This document shows, piece by piece, positions 9,152-18,561 of a DNA stretch of 64,000 nt. The stretch is from assembly GCA_029572965.1 (NCBI GenBank), contig JAKPQD010000271.1, positions 1 through 64,000 on the forward strand, written 5' to 3'. Below the pieces are notes generated by a model. It ran no database searches and was not told the origin of the DNA. It saw only the letters and a program-made list of their open reading frames with translations. Positions within the stretch are counted from its first letter, which is position 1. Each line of letters starts with the position of its first letter. Source of the stretch: Bacteroidota bacterium (GTDB lineage: Bacteria; Bacteroidota; Bacteroidia; Bacteroidales; DTGW01). The translations under genes and the position numbers were made by a program.

Positions 9152-9709
9152 ATGAAACGCAACATATTTATAGGATTGTTCATTTTATTTAGTGTTGGAT
9201 TGCTTTCACAATCTAAAACAGCCTATACTGTTGGGGTTAACAGCCTTGGAAATTATGGGCTTAAGGTGGACAGGGGAGATTCACTTTCTTTCTTCTCGTT
9301 TAGCTATACCTCGTTTAATTTTAATAATACCTTTAATTCGAAAGGGTTTTCAATGAATGCTCCGTCATTGGGCAATTCTAATATGTTTGATGTGGCATAT
9401 TTCAGGAATAAAGACCTTAGTAAGCGATTGACATTTGTTTACGGAGGAGGGATAAGCCTTGTGTCGTTTCCTAATATTACCAGCTCATCTGTTGTTGTGA
9501 AAAATGGCGGGTACAAGCCAAATTTCGATTTAAACCTCGGGTTGGTTTATAAAATATCTGATAAAGTAAGCGTTTCTGCTTCGTTTAATCAGCGATATGG
9601 TTATTCTCCCTATTTTTATGATAATTCATTGTTTGGCAACTCTTTTCTCAGTCCTTTTCATAATGCTGGTTTTAATTCGTTCCACAATTCACCTTTTGAC
9701 CCGTTTTGA
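9152..9709 (+). CDS. Secreted protein of unknown function, possible small beta-barrel
   Basis: A 185-residue protein with a clear signal peptide (KRN followed by a hydrophobic run to about residue 18, cleavage near SQS) and no lipobox. The mature part is rich in Phe, Asn, Ser and Gly, with alternating polar/aromatic stretches and a C-terminus ending in Phe, as seen in outer-membrane barrels and porin-like proteins. I do not recognise a family. It lies between the kinase gene and htpG on the same strand but is separated from both by repeats, so a shared operon is doubtful. Confidence 0.6.
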   Translation: MKRNIFIGLFILFSVGLLSQSKTAYTVGVNSLGNYGLKVDRGDSLSFFSFSYTSFNFNNTFNSKGFSMNAPSLGNSNMFDVAYFRNKDLSKRLTFVYGGGISLVSFPNITSSSVVVKNGGYKPNFDLNLGLVYKISDKVSVSASFNQRYGYSPYFYDNSLFGNSFLSPFHNAGFNSFHNSPFDPF

Positions 9710-9716
9710 GAAGATG

Positions 9717-9933
9717 AATTACGAATTAAAAATTACGAATTACGAAATAATGTAAGTTGAGAACAAACTTCGTAATTAATTAAATATCTGTTATATTGTA
9801 TTAGCATGTTTCCTCCTTTGAGAGAAGAAAGTGTAAAAGGTGTTAATTCTACGTTCGACCTGACAGCGTTTGCAGAACCTGTCAGAGTCATAAACGAAAT
9901 TGATTTTTAATTCGTAATTTGTCATTCGTAATT
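9717..9933. repeat. Inverted-repeat element with 27-bp imperfect ends and an internal palindrome
   Basis: The ends 9717-9743 and 9907-9933 match as inverted repeats at 24 of 27 positions, built from AATTACGAATT units. The interior holds a 33-bp imperfect palindrome at 9857-9889 (GACCTGACAG...CTGTCAGAGTC) that matches another intergenic copy at 43562-43594 in 30 of 33 bases in inverted orientation. There is no ORF. It is probably a non-autonomous mobile element upstream of htpG. Confidence 0.65.
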
Positions 9934-9968
9934 GTTTTTTTCTGCCATAATTTCACCTTTGCAACCTG

Positions 9969-9976
9969 TATATTTG
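9969..9976 (+). promoter_or_regulatory. Possible -7 element for htpG
   Basis: TATATTTG matches the Bacteroidota -7 consensus TAnnTTTG and lies about 75 bp before the htpG ATG. I see no good TTTG -33 element at the usual spacing of about 19 bp, so this is weak. Confidence 0.3.
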
Positions 9977-10051
9977 TCAGTTATTGCGCTTGGCACATCA
10001 TTTGAAAAGCAGTTATCAGCAAAAAGAAGTCAAACTTAAAAATTAACTGAT

Positions 10052-12100
10052 ATGTCTAAAGGTAAGATAGGAGTAAGTACAGAAAACATTTTCCCGATTA
10101 TCAAAAAATTTCTCTATTCAGATCATGAGATTTTCCTTCGTGAAATCATTGCCAATGCCATGGATGCATCTAATAAGCTTAAGGCGCTTGCCAGTACTGG
10201 TGAGTATAAAGGCGATGTTTCAAACCTCAAGGTTTCAGTAGCTGTTGACGAAAAGAAAAAGACTATAACCATTTCTGATAATGGTATAGGGATGACTGCC
10301 GATGAAGTAGAAAAATATATCAACCAGATTGCTTTTTCCAGTGCCGAAGAATTTGTTGAGAAATATAAAAACCAGGCTAATTCTATTATCGGTCACTTTG
10401 GTCTTGGGTTTTACTCAGCTTTTATGGTTTCTAAAAAGGTTGAACTCTTTACCCGTTCATATAAAGAAGGTTCAAAAGCAGTACGTTGGGAATGCGATGG
10501 CAGCCCCGAATACATTATTGAAGATACTGAAAAAGAAACCATAGGTACAGATGTTGTACTTTATTTAGATGACGAATCAGCTGATTTTGCTACTCAAAGC
10601 AAAGTAAATGAGCTGTTGAAGAAGTATTGCAAATTTTTGCCTGTGCCTATTGCTTTTGGTAAAAAGAAAGAGTGGAAAGATGGCAAAGAGGTTGAGCTTG
10701 CTGAAGACAACATCATCAACAACCCTACACCAGCATGGACCCGCAAGCCATCAGACCTTACCCACGATGATTACATGAAATTCTATCGTGAGCTTTATCC
10801 AATGGCCGAAGAACCTATGTTTTACATTCACCTCAATGTTGACTATCCTTTTAACCTCACAGGTATCTTATATTTCCCTAAAATAAAGAATAACATTGAA
10901 ATCAGCCGTAACAAGATCCAGTTATACTGCCGTCAGGTGTTTGTAACTGACTCTGTTGAAGGCATAGTGCCTGATTTCTTAACCTTGTTGCATGGAGTTA
11001 TTGACTCGCCTGATATTCCGCTTAACGTTTCGCGTTCGTACCTGCAAAGCGACCAGAATGTGAAGAAAATATCAAGCCATATTACCAAGAAAGTGGCTGA
11101 CCGCTTACAAGAGTTGTTTAACAACCAGCGCGAAGACTTTGAAAAGAAATGGGACAACCTCAAACTTTTCATCAATTATGGTATCATCACCGATGAAAAG
11201 TTCTGGGAAAGGGCTGAAAAGTTCACTTTGCTCAAGAATGTAAGTGACAAATACTTTACTTTCGAAGAATACCAAAAGATTATCAAAGAAAATCAAACTG
11301 ATAAACATGGAAGCCTGGTTTATCTTTATGCTTCTGATAAAGAAGGTCAGCACTCGTTTATAGAGGCAGCTCAAAACAAAGGCTATGATGTACTTGTTAT
11401 GGACGGGCAGCTTGATACACACTTCATCAACCATGTTGAAAGCAAGTTGAAAAACAGTCGATTTGTCCGTGTTGACTCGGATATAGCCGATAACCTTATT
11501 CAAAAAGAAGAAGCAAAAGAGGTTAAACTTACCCAGCAACAAAAAGATATGCTTTCACCTGTATTTAAGAGTGTGATGCCTTCAAATGGCCAGTATTATG
11601 TATCTTTTGAAGCTATGGGCGAAAATGATATGCCAGCTGTCATTACCCGTAACGAGTGGATGCGCCGTATGAAAGATATGTCTGCACTTGGCGGAGGAAT
11701 GAATTTTTATGGTGAAATGCCGGACAATTACAACCTCATTGTCAATGCCAACCATCCTTTGGTCAATAAGGTGCTTCAGCAAACTGAAGAAGCAAAACAA
11801 GCTGAAATCAAAGAAACTGTTGAACAGATTACTAAGTTAACTGCTGAAAGAGAGGCTTTGATGGCATTGCACAAGGATAAGAAATATGATGAGATACCTC
11901 AGGCTGAGCGTGATAAGGAAGCTGAACTGGACAAAAAGATTGATGAGTTAGAGGATAAGCGAAATAAAGTGCTTGAAGAATATGGCAAAACCAACCCTTT
12001 GGTTAGCCAGATTGCTGATTTAGCTTTACTTGCCAACAATATGTTGAAAGGCGAAGCATTGAGCAGGTTTGTAAAACGTAGTATTGAACTGATAAAGTAG
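10052..12100 (+). CDS. htpG: Molecular chaperone HtpG (Hsp90 family)
   Basis: A 682-residue Hsp90 homologue. The GHKL ATPase domain at the N-terminus shows EIIANAMDAS (Glu31, Asn35) and DNGIGM with Asp near 76, then GHFGLGFYSAF as the lid region. The middle domain has the conserved GVIDSPDIPLNVSR (Arg contacting ATP). The C-terminal dimerisation region contains a charged insert (about 560-640). It is an ATP-dependent cytoplasmic chaperone for client folding under stress. Length is at the upper end of the bacterial range, as usual in Bacteroidota. It is a single gene followed by two hairpins. Confidence 0.97.
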   Translation: MSKGKIGVSTENIFPIIKKFLYSDHEIFLREIIANAMDASNKLKALASTGEYKGDVSNLKVSVAVDEKKKTITISDNGIGMTADEVEKYINQIAFSSAEEFVEKYKNQANSIIGHFGLGFYSAFMVSKKVELFTRSYKEGSKAVRWECDGSPEYIIEDTEKETIGTDVVLYLDDESADFATQSKVNELLKKYCKFLPVPIAFGKKKEWKDGKEVELAEDNIINNPTPAWTRKPSDLTHDDYMKFYRELYPMAEEPMFYIHLNVDYPFNLTGILYFPKIKNNIEISRNKIQLYCRQVFVTDSVEGIVPDFLTLLHGVIDSPDIPLNVSRSYLQSDQNVKKISSHITKKVADRLQELFNNQREDFEKKWDNLKLFINYGIITDEKFWERAEKFTLLKNVSDKYFTFEEYQKIIKENQTDKHGSLVYLYASDKEGQHSFIEAAQNKGYDVLVMDGQLDTHFINHVESKLKNSRFVRVDSDIADNLIQKEEAKEVKLTQQQKDMLSPVFKSVMPSNGQYYVSFEAMGENDMPAVITRNEWMRRMKDMSALGGGMNFYGEMPDNYNLIVNANHPLVNKVLQQTEEAKQAEIKETVEQITKLTAEREALMALHKDKKYDEIPQAERDKEAELDKKIDELEDKRNKVLEEYGKTNPLVSQIADLALLANNMLKGEALSRFVKRSIELIK

Positions 12101-12106
12101 ATATAT

Positions 12107-12138
12107 AGATGCTTTGCTTTTGAAAAGACAAAGCATCT
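12107..12138 (+). terminator. Hairpin after htpG
   Basis: A perfect 10-bp stem AGATGCTTTG / CAAAGCATCT (12107-12116 with 12129-12138) begins 6 bp after the htpG stop codon. It has no long T tract, so it may act with the next hairpin. Confidence 0.55.
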
Positions 12139-12146
12139 GCGAAATA

Positions 12147-12191
12147 AAAAGCAAAAGGTCGTTGATGTACCGTCAACGACCTTTTGCTTTT
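12147..12191. terminator. Bidirectional terminator between htpG and metY
   Basis: A perfect 19-bp stem (12147-12165 with 12173-12191), with A-rich sequence on one flank and T-rich sequence on the other, lies between convergent htpG and metY. It can stop transcription from either side. Confidence 0.8.
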
Positions 12192-12203
12192 GGCCATTGA
12201 TGA

Positions 12204-13517
<1,314 letters not shown>

Positions 13518-13606
13518 TTAATTTATTGTAAAAGTATAAATGGGGTTTTTTTCCAAAATACCGTCTATGTGGCATTTTACATACCATAAATGCGTTATGG
13601 GGCGTG

Positions 13607-14266
13607 TCAGATATAGTATTCAATACTGTCAATCAGCCCGTTTTTCATGGCATACATGATGAGCTCTGAAGAGCTGTTTATCTCAAGCTTTCGGAAGATA
13701 TTCTTTCGGTGTGTCATAACAGTGTGGAAGCTGATATTTTTTTTATCGGCAATCTCTTTAGTAGTTAAGCCTTCGGCTATTTGCCTGACAATTTCTATTT
13801 CAGCCTTTGTCAGGTTAGCTTTTACTTTTTGTTTGCCTTTGCTCTTGGATTCGCCAAGAATAGTTTCCATCAACTCAGATGAATAGTACTTTTTGCCCTT
13901 ATAAGTAGCCTCAAGAGCTTGCAAAAAATCATCTTTGTCAGTGGTCTTTAACAAAATATTTGAAATACCTATAGAATTTAGCACATTAATCTCGTCACGA
14001 CTAATACTATTGGTCAGAATAAGTATTTTTATATCCGGACATTTACTTTTCAGTCTGGATAGATCTTCGATATTATCTATTCCTGCCATTTGATGGTCAG
14101 TAATAACAACACCTTTGTCTTCAGGGCAAATTAGTTGATGTACATAAGCAATGTCTTCAGCAATACCTTTTACCTCAAACTTATCTTCGTTATAGATAAT
14201 ACTTACAAGGCCTTCAACAATTAATTGTTGCGAATCGGCTATTATTACTTGTATTTTGTTATTCAT
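13607..14266 (-). CDS. NarL/FixJ-type response regulator
   Basis: A 219-residue two-domain regulator. The receiver has Asp11, phospho-acceptor Asp57 (VVITDHQM), Thr85 and Lys107; the C-terminal LuxR-type helix-turn-helix shows LTKAEIEIVRQIAEGLTTKE and SFHTVMTHRKNIFRKLEI. It is an intact DNA-binding regulator without a cognate kinase next to it. The two orphan hybrid kinases in the window are possible but unproven partners. It lies between metY and the Fe-S operon on the same strand, 68 bp downstream of the latter. Confidence 0.92.
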   Translation of the reverse strand: MNNKIQVIIADSQQLIVEGLVSIIYNEDKFEVKGIAEDIAYVHQLICPEDKGVVITDHQMAGIDNIEDLSRLKSKCPDIKILILTNSISRDEINVLNSIGISNILLKTTDKDDFLQALEATYKGKKYYSSELMETILGESKSKGKQKVKANLTKAEIEIVRQIAEGLTTKEIADKKNISFHTVMTHRKNIFRKLEINSSSELIMYAMKNGLIDSIEYYI

Positions 14267-14334
14267 AATTATTAAAATGCTATTAGAACCTATATTTGTT
14301 TGGATAACAACAAAATTAAGCTTTAATTTATAAA

Positions 14335-15021
14335 TTACCCGATTAAAAGACCTTCAATTCTTACTTTATAGCTACCGTCTTTGAGCTTGGTCACGGCATT
14401 AACCAGCCCGCTGTGGCGCCATTGCAGCATGCAACGTCTTGGGAGGAACCAATATCTGCGGCCAAGTTCAATTTTTTCTTTAGATTCCTTAATAATTCCC
14501 TCATAAGCCTGGGATACATAAAATCCAATATCAACAAATCCTTCTGAACGAGGGCGCAATGGACCTGTAACATGCCAGTAAATAACGCCATTACGAGGGT
14601 CAACATCGTACACTACGCCACAGTGTGTCACCGGGCAGCCACAGGACATTCCCATAGGCCTGCCAACCATAACATCGCCTTTTTTAACGCCAAGATCCTT
14701 GACTAATGAAGGGTTGTAAGGCAATATAGTTTCTTTAGGCCCAGGCTCACCTTCAATGATGTCGAGGATAAAGTCAAAGTCGCGTTGGAGACTGTCTTTC
14801 CAGTCGAGCTTTTTGCCAAGGTTTTCGGTATGTACACAGTTGATACAGTTGAAACGACCTGTTTCTATTGACGCCATTGGCTTAAGATGAATACACTTCT
14901 TTATTTCACTCTCTTTGCTGTCAATAGCTTTTGCAAAATCATTGCAGGTGCGGTATCCACATGCGCCACAGTTCAAACCTGGCAATGATTCTAATACTGT
15001 TTTAGTTTTTATCTCTTCCAT
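14335..15021 (-). CDS. Cys-rich [4Fe-4S]-binding protein with ARC-type cluster motif
   Basis: A 228-residue cytoplasmic protein. Cys18, 21, 26 and 43 follow the Cx2Cx4Cx16C spacing of the PF04060-type Fe-S domain (LPGLNCGACGYRTC), also found at the N-terminus of corrinoid Fe-S protein subunits and RnfB. More cysteines follow: CINC at 59-62, CGC at 127-129, Cys134 and Cys197. The C-terminal part is unfamiliar to me. It starts 11 bp after the cysteine desulfurase gene and is the last gene of a four-gene operon. I infer a cluster scaffold, carrier or electron-transfer role in that system. Confidence 0.75.
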   Translation of the reverse strand: MEEIKTKTVLESLPGLNCGACGYRTCNDFAKAIDSKESEIKKCIHLKPMASIETGRFNCINCVHTENLGKKLDWKDSLQRDFDFILDIIEGEPGPKETILPYNPSLVKDLGVKKGDVMVGRPMGMSCGCPVTHCGVVYDVDPRNGVIYWHVTGPLRPRSEGFVDIGFYVSQAYEGIIKESKEKIELGRRYWFLPRRCMLQWRHSGLVNAVTKLKDGSYKVRIEGLLIG

Positions 15022-15032
15022 AATGTTTATTT

Positions 15033-16196
15033 CTAATGTGAAAAAATTGAATTTAACTGTAAAACCTTTTGTTTAATGGTTTTTTTGAATATTTCGATAT
15101 CTGAATCTGTTGTATAACGCCCCATACTTACCCTAATGGCTCCACGGGCTTCAAATTGATTGAGCCCAATGGCTTTAAGGACATGCGAAGTGCCATCTCC
15201 TCCATGATTTGAAGAACATGCAGAGCCTGCCGAAACAGCAATGCCCATTTCGTCAAGCATCAATAGTAAACGTATCGTGTCACCTTCTAATCCTTGAAAG
15301 CTAAAGCTAAGATGTCCGGGAATCCTGTTGTTTGGATGCCCATTGAGGTAAAAACCTTCCATATTCTCACTTAAATCGTCAATAATGGATTTCTGAAGCG
15401 TGAAAAGTTTGATGTTTTCATTATCCATGTCCTTGATAGCCAGTTCAGCAGCTTTGGCAAAGCATACAATAACTGCAATGTTTTCTGTAGAAGAACGCAA
15501 GCCGTTTTCCTGGCCTCCACCATGTAGAATTGGAGTTATTCTGGTATTTTTTCGCACATATAAGGCCCCAATGCCTTTGGGGCCATATATTTTGTGGGCA
15601 TTGATAGTCAACAGGTCAATATTGCTCTTGACTACATCAATAGGCAACTTGCCAAAGCTTTGACATGCGTCGGAATGAAAAAGAATATTGTGTTTTCGGC
15701 AAATAGCACCAATTTCAGCAATAGGTTGAATGGTTCCAATTTCGTTGTTGGCATACATCACCGAGACTAATATAGTTTCAGGTTTTATAGCCCTTTCTAA
15801 AGCTTGTAAATCAAGTGTTCCATAACTGTCAACAGGAACTAATGTGATGCTGAAACCTTCTTCTTCAAGCCATTTGCAAGTATTCAATATGCAATCGTGC
15901 TCTATTGCTGAAACAATGATATGATTGCCTTTGTTTCTGTTTGCAAATGCTATACCTTTCAAAGCCATGTTGTTAGATTCACTGCCACTAGAGGTAAAAA
16001 GCAGTTCGTCAGGTTGACATCCAATGTATGAGGCTATTTTAGCACGAGAATTTTCTAAAGCTTCCTTTGACCTTGTACCATAGGTATGCATACTTGATGC
16101 ATTTCCATATATTTGGGTAAAATATGGCATCATTGCTTCAATTACCCTAGGATCAGTTGGCGTTGTTGCTGCATTGTCCAGATAAATACCTTTCAT
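15033..16196 (-). CDS. Cysteine desulfurase, NifS/IscS-like class V aminotransferase
   Basis: A 387-residue PLP enzyme. LDNAATTP opens the protein; His near 100 and Lys202 in TINAHKIYGPKG bind PLP; the sulfur-carrying Cys is near 327 in AGSACSS. This is the group I (NifS/IscS) arrangement. It releases sulfur from cysteine as a persulfide for Fe-S or other sulfur cofactors. It is the third gene of the ABC-GTPase-desulfurase-FeS operon, with no iscU or sufU beside it, which suggests a dedicated rather than general Fe-S role (inference). A perfect palindrome separates it from the GTPase gene. Confidence 0.92.
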   Translation of the reverse strand: MKGIYLDNAATTPTDPRVIEAMMPYFTQIYGNASSMHTYGTRSKEALENSRAKIASYIGCQPDELLFTSSGSESNNMALKGIAFANRNKGNHIIVSAIEHDCILNTCKWLEEEGFSITLVPVDSYGTLDLQALERAIKPETILVSVMYANNEIGTIQPIAEIGAICRKHNILFHSDACQSFGKLPIDVVKSNIDLLTINAHKIYGPKGIGALYVRKNTRITPILHGGGQENGLRSSTENIAVIVCFAKAAELAIKDMDNENIKLFTLQKSIIDDLSENMEGFYLNGHPNNRIPGHLSFSFQGLEGDTIRLLLMLDEMGIAVSAGSACSSNHGGDGTSHVLKAIGLNQFEARGAIRVSMGRYTTDSDIEIFKKTIKQKVLQLNSIFSH

Positions 16197-16214
16197 TGCT
16201 AGTTTTGTTGTTGT

Positions 16215-16249
16215 TACCCCTCCGAGGGTTTTAAACCCTCGGAGGGGTA
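16215..16249. repeat. Perfect 17-bp-arm palindrome inside the Fe-S operon
   Basis: Arms 16215-16231 and 16233-16249 pair perfectly around a single T (core CCTCCGAGGGTTT). The sequence is much more GC-rich than its surroundings. It lies between the GTPase stop and the desulfurase start. It resembles dispersed REP-type palindromes in Bacteroidota and could fold in the mRNA as a stabilising or attenuating hairpin. Confidence 0.85.
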
Positions 16250-16256
16250 TTGTAAT

Positions 16257-16958
16257 TTATTCTCCAATATAAAACAGCTCTTTTTCCATAGTCCGCAATA
16301 CCCCAAAGTGGTTCTTGGCGCCAATTTCCTTTTTGCCAACACAAATGGTGCAGGTTCCAACCGGTGGGTTACCACGTAAGTACATGGGCATTTCAACATC
16401 TTGAGCTTGGGTTATCTGGCGTACAATCGGGTCAATGCCTATGCCATACAGGGCATTGCTTTCTACAACCTTAATGTCTTTGGCCGCTTCCAACACCCTG
16501 TATCTAAACACTTCCCGTTCTGCTTGCGATATAAGGTCAATCTTCGTGATAACACTTATATCTGCTAATGTTAGCATAGGCCCTATTTTGCGTGGCAGGT
16601 TCATGCCGCTTGTTGCTTCAAGAACTACAATGCCTAATGAATTTTCGATATATGGAGAGCATCTGAGGCACAAACCTGCTGTTTCGACAAAAAGATATTC
16701 TGCTCCGGTGCTTTCTGCCCATTCTACAGCCTCGTCCAGCACTACAACATTGCAATGGTCTGGGCACAGTTCGCCTGAATATATTTTGCGTGTAGGAATT
16801 TTAAATTCTTCGCGGATGGTTTCGTCCTCATCTGCAAATAGTACATCTATTTTAATATATGATGTTTTCTGGTTTTGCGCAATCATTCGTTTGATAACCT
16901 GTCTGATTACTGTGGTTTTACCACAGGTTGGAGGTCCTGCAAATATTATTAGCTTCAT
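16257..16958 (-). CDS. Cys-rich P-loop GTPase, HypB/CobW-like metallochaperone candidate
   Basis: A 233-residue protein. Walker A is GPPTCGKTT (8-16); the switch/Walker B area is VETAGLCLRC (91-100); TKID at 138-141 stands for the NKxD guanine motif. Cysteine pairs CPDHC (65-69), CLRC (97-100) and CTIC (203-206) could bind metal, as in HypB and CobW-family GTPases. It starts 4 bp after the ABC ATPase stop codon, so the two are tightly coupled. I infer a nucleotide-driven metal or cluster insertion role; no hydrogenase or nitrile hydratase genes are present to name the target. Confidence 0.75.
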   Translation of the reverse strand: MKLIIFAGPPTCGKTTVIRQVIKRMIAQNQKTSYIKIDVLFADEDETIREEFKIPTRKIYSGELCPDHCNVVVLDEAVEWAESTGAEYLFVETAGLCLRCSPYIENSLGIVVLEATSGMNLPRKIGPMLTLADISVITKIDLISQAEREVFRYRVLEAAKDIKVVESNALYGIGIDPIVRQITQAQDVEMPMYLRGNPPVGTCTICVGKKEIGAKNHFGVLRTMEKELFYIGE

Positions 16959-16962
16959 GTTC

Positions 16963-17766
16963 TTATAGTTTAATTAAATTAAGATGTTCAGCTTTTAGTT
17001 CTTCTCCAGCCCTAATGATACTGCGGAAATGAAGGATTATGTCATCCATTTTTCTCAGATTTTCAACTGCTAAGCGTTCTTCAGGGTTGGCAACTACTAC
17101 TTTTTGCATTGCCCCGCTTTTCATGATAATACGTTTGTCTGAAAGCAAGGCTATTATTGGGTCGTGTGTAACAAATACAAAAAGTTTATCATATTTTTTG
17201 AGCAGTTCCAATGCTTTTGTCTTGTTTATCCCTGCATTTTCAATTTCATCCAAAAGAATAATTGGGGAATTGCCTATTACTACTGCATCAGCTATTAGTA
17301 GTGAACGAGTTTGCCCGCCAGACAGCTCTGTCATGGCAGTTTCTTTAATAATGGCTTCACCAGTGAGCTGGTTGGCAAACTCGATGGTTTCATTCACCAC
17401 GTTTTCAATGTTTTCAGCTCCACGTACTTTAGCGTGAATGGTCAAAAATTCTCCAACGGGCAAATCGCTCAGAAAGTTGGTGTGCTGTGATATTAGTGCT
17501 ATTGGATGTTTTGAGGGGTCGAAGGAGAATTCGGCAGGTATTGGATCGCCATTGATCAGTATTTGTCTGCCAGAAGGGGTGTTTCTGTTGGCAAAAAGCT
17601 CAATATCGTTGATGAGTGTGGTTTTTCCACAACCAGTTGGCCCAACAATACTCAATATTTCGCCAGGTTTCAGTTCCAGCGAATCAACCTGTTCTTTTGA
17701 ACCGTCTTTACCTTGTCCGCCTTTAATTTCTATACTTTTTATATCCATATCAATATTTTTCAACAA
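16963..17766 (-). CDS. Non-transport ABC-type ATPase of unknown target
   Basis: A 267-residue single ABC domain. Walker A GPTGCGKTT (42-50), Q-loop Gln near 94, signature LSGGQTRS from 148, Walker B/catalytic Glu in ILLDEIENAGI (Asp173, Glu174) and switch His near 201 are all present, so it should hydrolyse ATP. The D-loop reads ENAGI instead of the usual SALD. No permease or binding protein is encoded nearby; it instead opens the operon ABC-GTPase-desulfurase-FeS. That recalls SufC-like or ABC-type cofactor-assembly ATPases, but the sequence is not SufC as I know it. A Met at residue 7 (17748) is an alternative start. Confidence 0.8.
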   Translation of the reverse strand: MLKNIDMDIKSIEIKGGQGKDGSKEQVDSLELKPGEILSIVGPTGCGKTTLINDIELFANRNTPSGRQILINGDPIPAEFSFDPSKHPIALISQHTNFLSDLPVGEFLTIHAKVRGAENIENVVNETIEFANQLTGEAIIKETAMTELSGGQTRSLLIADAVVIGNSPIILLDEIENAGINKTKALELLKKYDKLFVFVTHDPIIALLSDKRIIMKSGAMQKVVVANPEERLAVENLRKMDDIILHFRSIIRAGEELKAEHLNLIKL

Positions 17767-17779
17767 AAATATACATTAA

Positions 17780-17798
17780 GTACACCGACATAGTGTAC
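17780..17798. promoter_or_regulatory. Candidate operator: palindrome GTACAC-N7-GTGTAC in divergent promoter region
   Basis: A perfect 6-bp inverted repeat with a 7-bp spacer lies between the divergent ABC ATPase gene (start 17766) and the Crp/Fnr-like gene (start 17859). Size and symmetry suit a dimeric regulator. Either the adjacent Crp/Fnr-type or the Rrf2-type protein could bind. It is not the classic TTGAT-N4-ATCAA FNR box. Confidence 0.5.
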
Positions 17799-17858
17799 AA
17801 TAGATTTGATTTTGTAATATTGCACTATGAAATGTTTCATGTTTTAACCTGCATTACT

Positions 17859-18560
17859 ATGGCTTTAAATGAACAACACAGGTATTTCGATTGCAGCCAG
17901 TGCCTTTTCAAACAGCTAAGCTGCACACTTATTGAAGATTCTGAGTTTGAGGTAATTCGTAAGACTTCGTATCAGATGAAATACCAGAAAGGTGAGACTA
18001 TTTTAAAGCAAGGGGCTAAAAGTACCGGTCTGCTTTATTTGCATAGTGGCATTGTTAAGTTTTCTTTTAAAACTGAGGATCAGCGAAATATTATCACAAC
18101 AATTGTGCGTGGTCCGAAGTTATTGGGTGGCGCTAATTTGTTTTTCAAGGATATTAATATATTCAGCATTGTTGCAGTTGAAGATTGCGATGTTTGCTAT
18201 ATAGACAGCAATGCATTACGAAGTGTTGCCCTAAATAACGGCCGATATACGTTAGCTATGTTTGAAAGCACTGCCAGTATGTTCCAACATTCCATTTTTA
18301 ACTTTATCAGTCTCGCACACAATCATGTAAATGGCCGGATTGCTTCTATTTTGTTATATTTATGGGAACATGTTTATGAAGGTTCAGGTTATGATTTTAT
18401 TATTAGTCGTAAGGAAATAGCTGAATTTGCTGCCTGTTCGCATGAAAATGTTATCAATACCCTGTCTAAGTTCAAAAAGGAAGGGTTGATAGAACTCAAT
18501 GGTAAGAAAATTGAGATTGTTAATATAGAAGCTTTAAAAGAACTCAGTAAAAAAGGATAA
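17859..18560 (+). CDS. Crp/Fnr family regulator with N-terminal cysteines
   Basis: A 233-residue protein when started at the ATG at 17859; the reading frame is open upstream but that part is not family-like. Cys12, Cys15 and Cys22 form an N-terminal cluster and another pair lies in EDCDVCYID, reminiscent of the [4Fe-4S] cysteines of FNR, though the spacing differs. A cNMP-like beta-roll follows, then a dimer helix and a winged helix with SRKEIAEFAACSHENVINTLSKF as the recognition region. It probably senses oxygen, NO or redox state and may control the divergent Fe-S operon. The rrf2 gene starts one base after its stop. Confidence 0.85.
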   Translation: MALNEQHRYFDCSQCLFKQLSCTLIEDSEFEVIRKTSYQMKYQKGETILKQGAKSTGLLYLHSGIVKFSFKTEDQRNIITTIVRGPKLLGGANLFFKDINIFSIVAVEDCDVCYIDSNALRSVALNNGRYTLAMFESTASMFQHSIFNFISLAHNHVNGRIASILLYLWEHVYEGSGYDFIISRKEIAEFAACSHENVINTLSKFKKEGLIELNGKKIEIVNIEALKELSKKG

Positions 18561-18561
18561 T

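Noticed and set aside
16435-16968. Plus-strand ORF of 177 codons within the GTPase gene
   Set aside because: Antisense shadow of the P-loop GTPase; no independent motif.
16963-17766. SufC or a transporter ATPase
   Set aside because: No sufB/sufD or permease is adjacent, and the D-loop and flanks differ from SufC as I know it.
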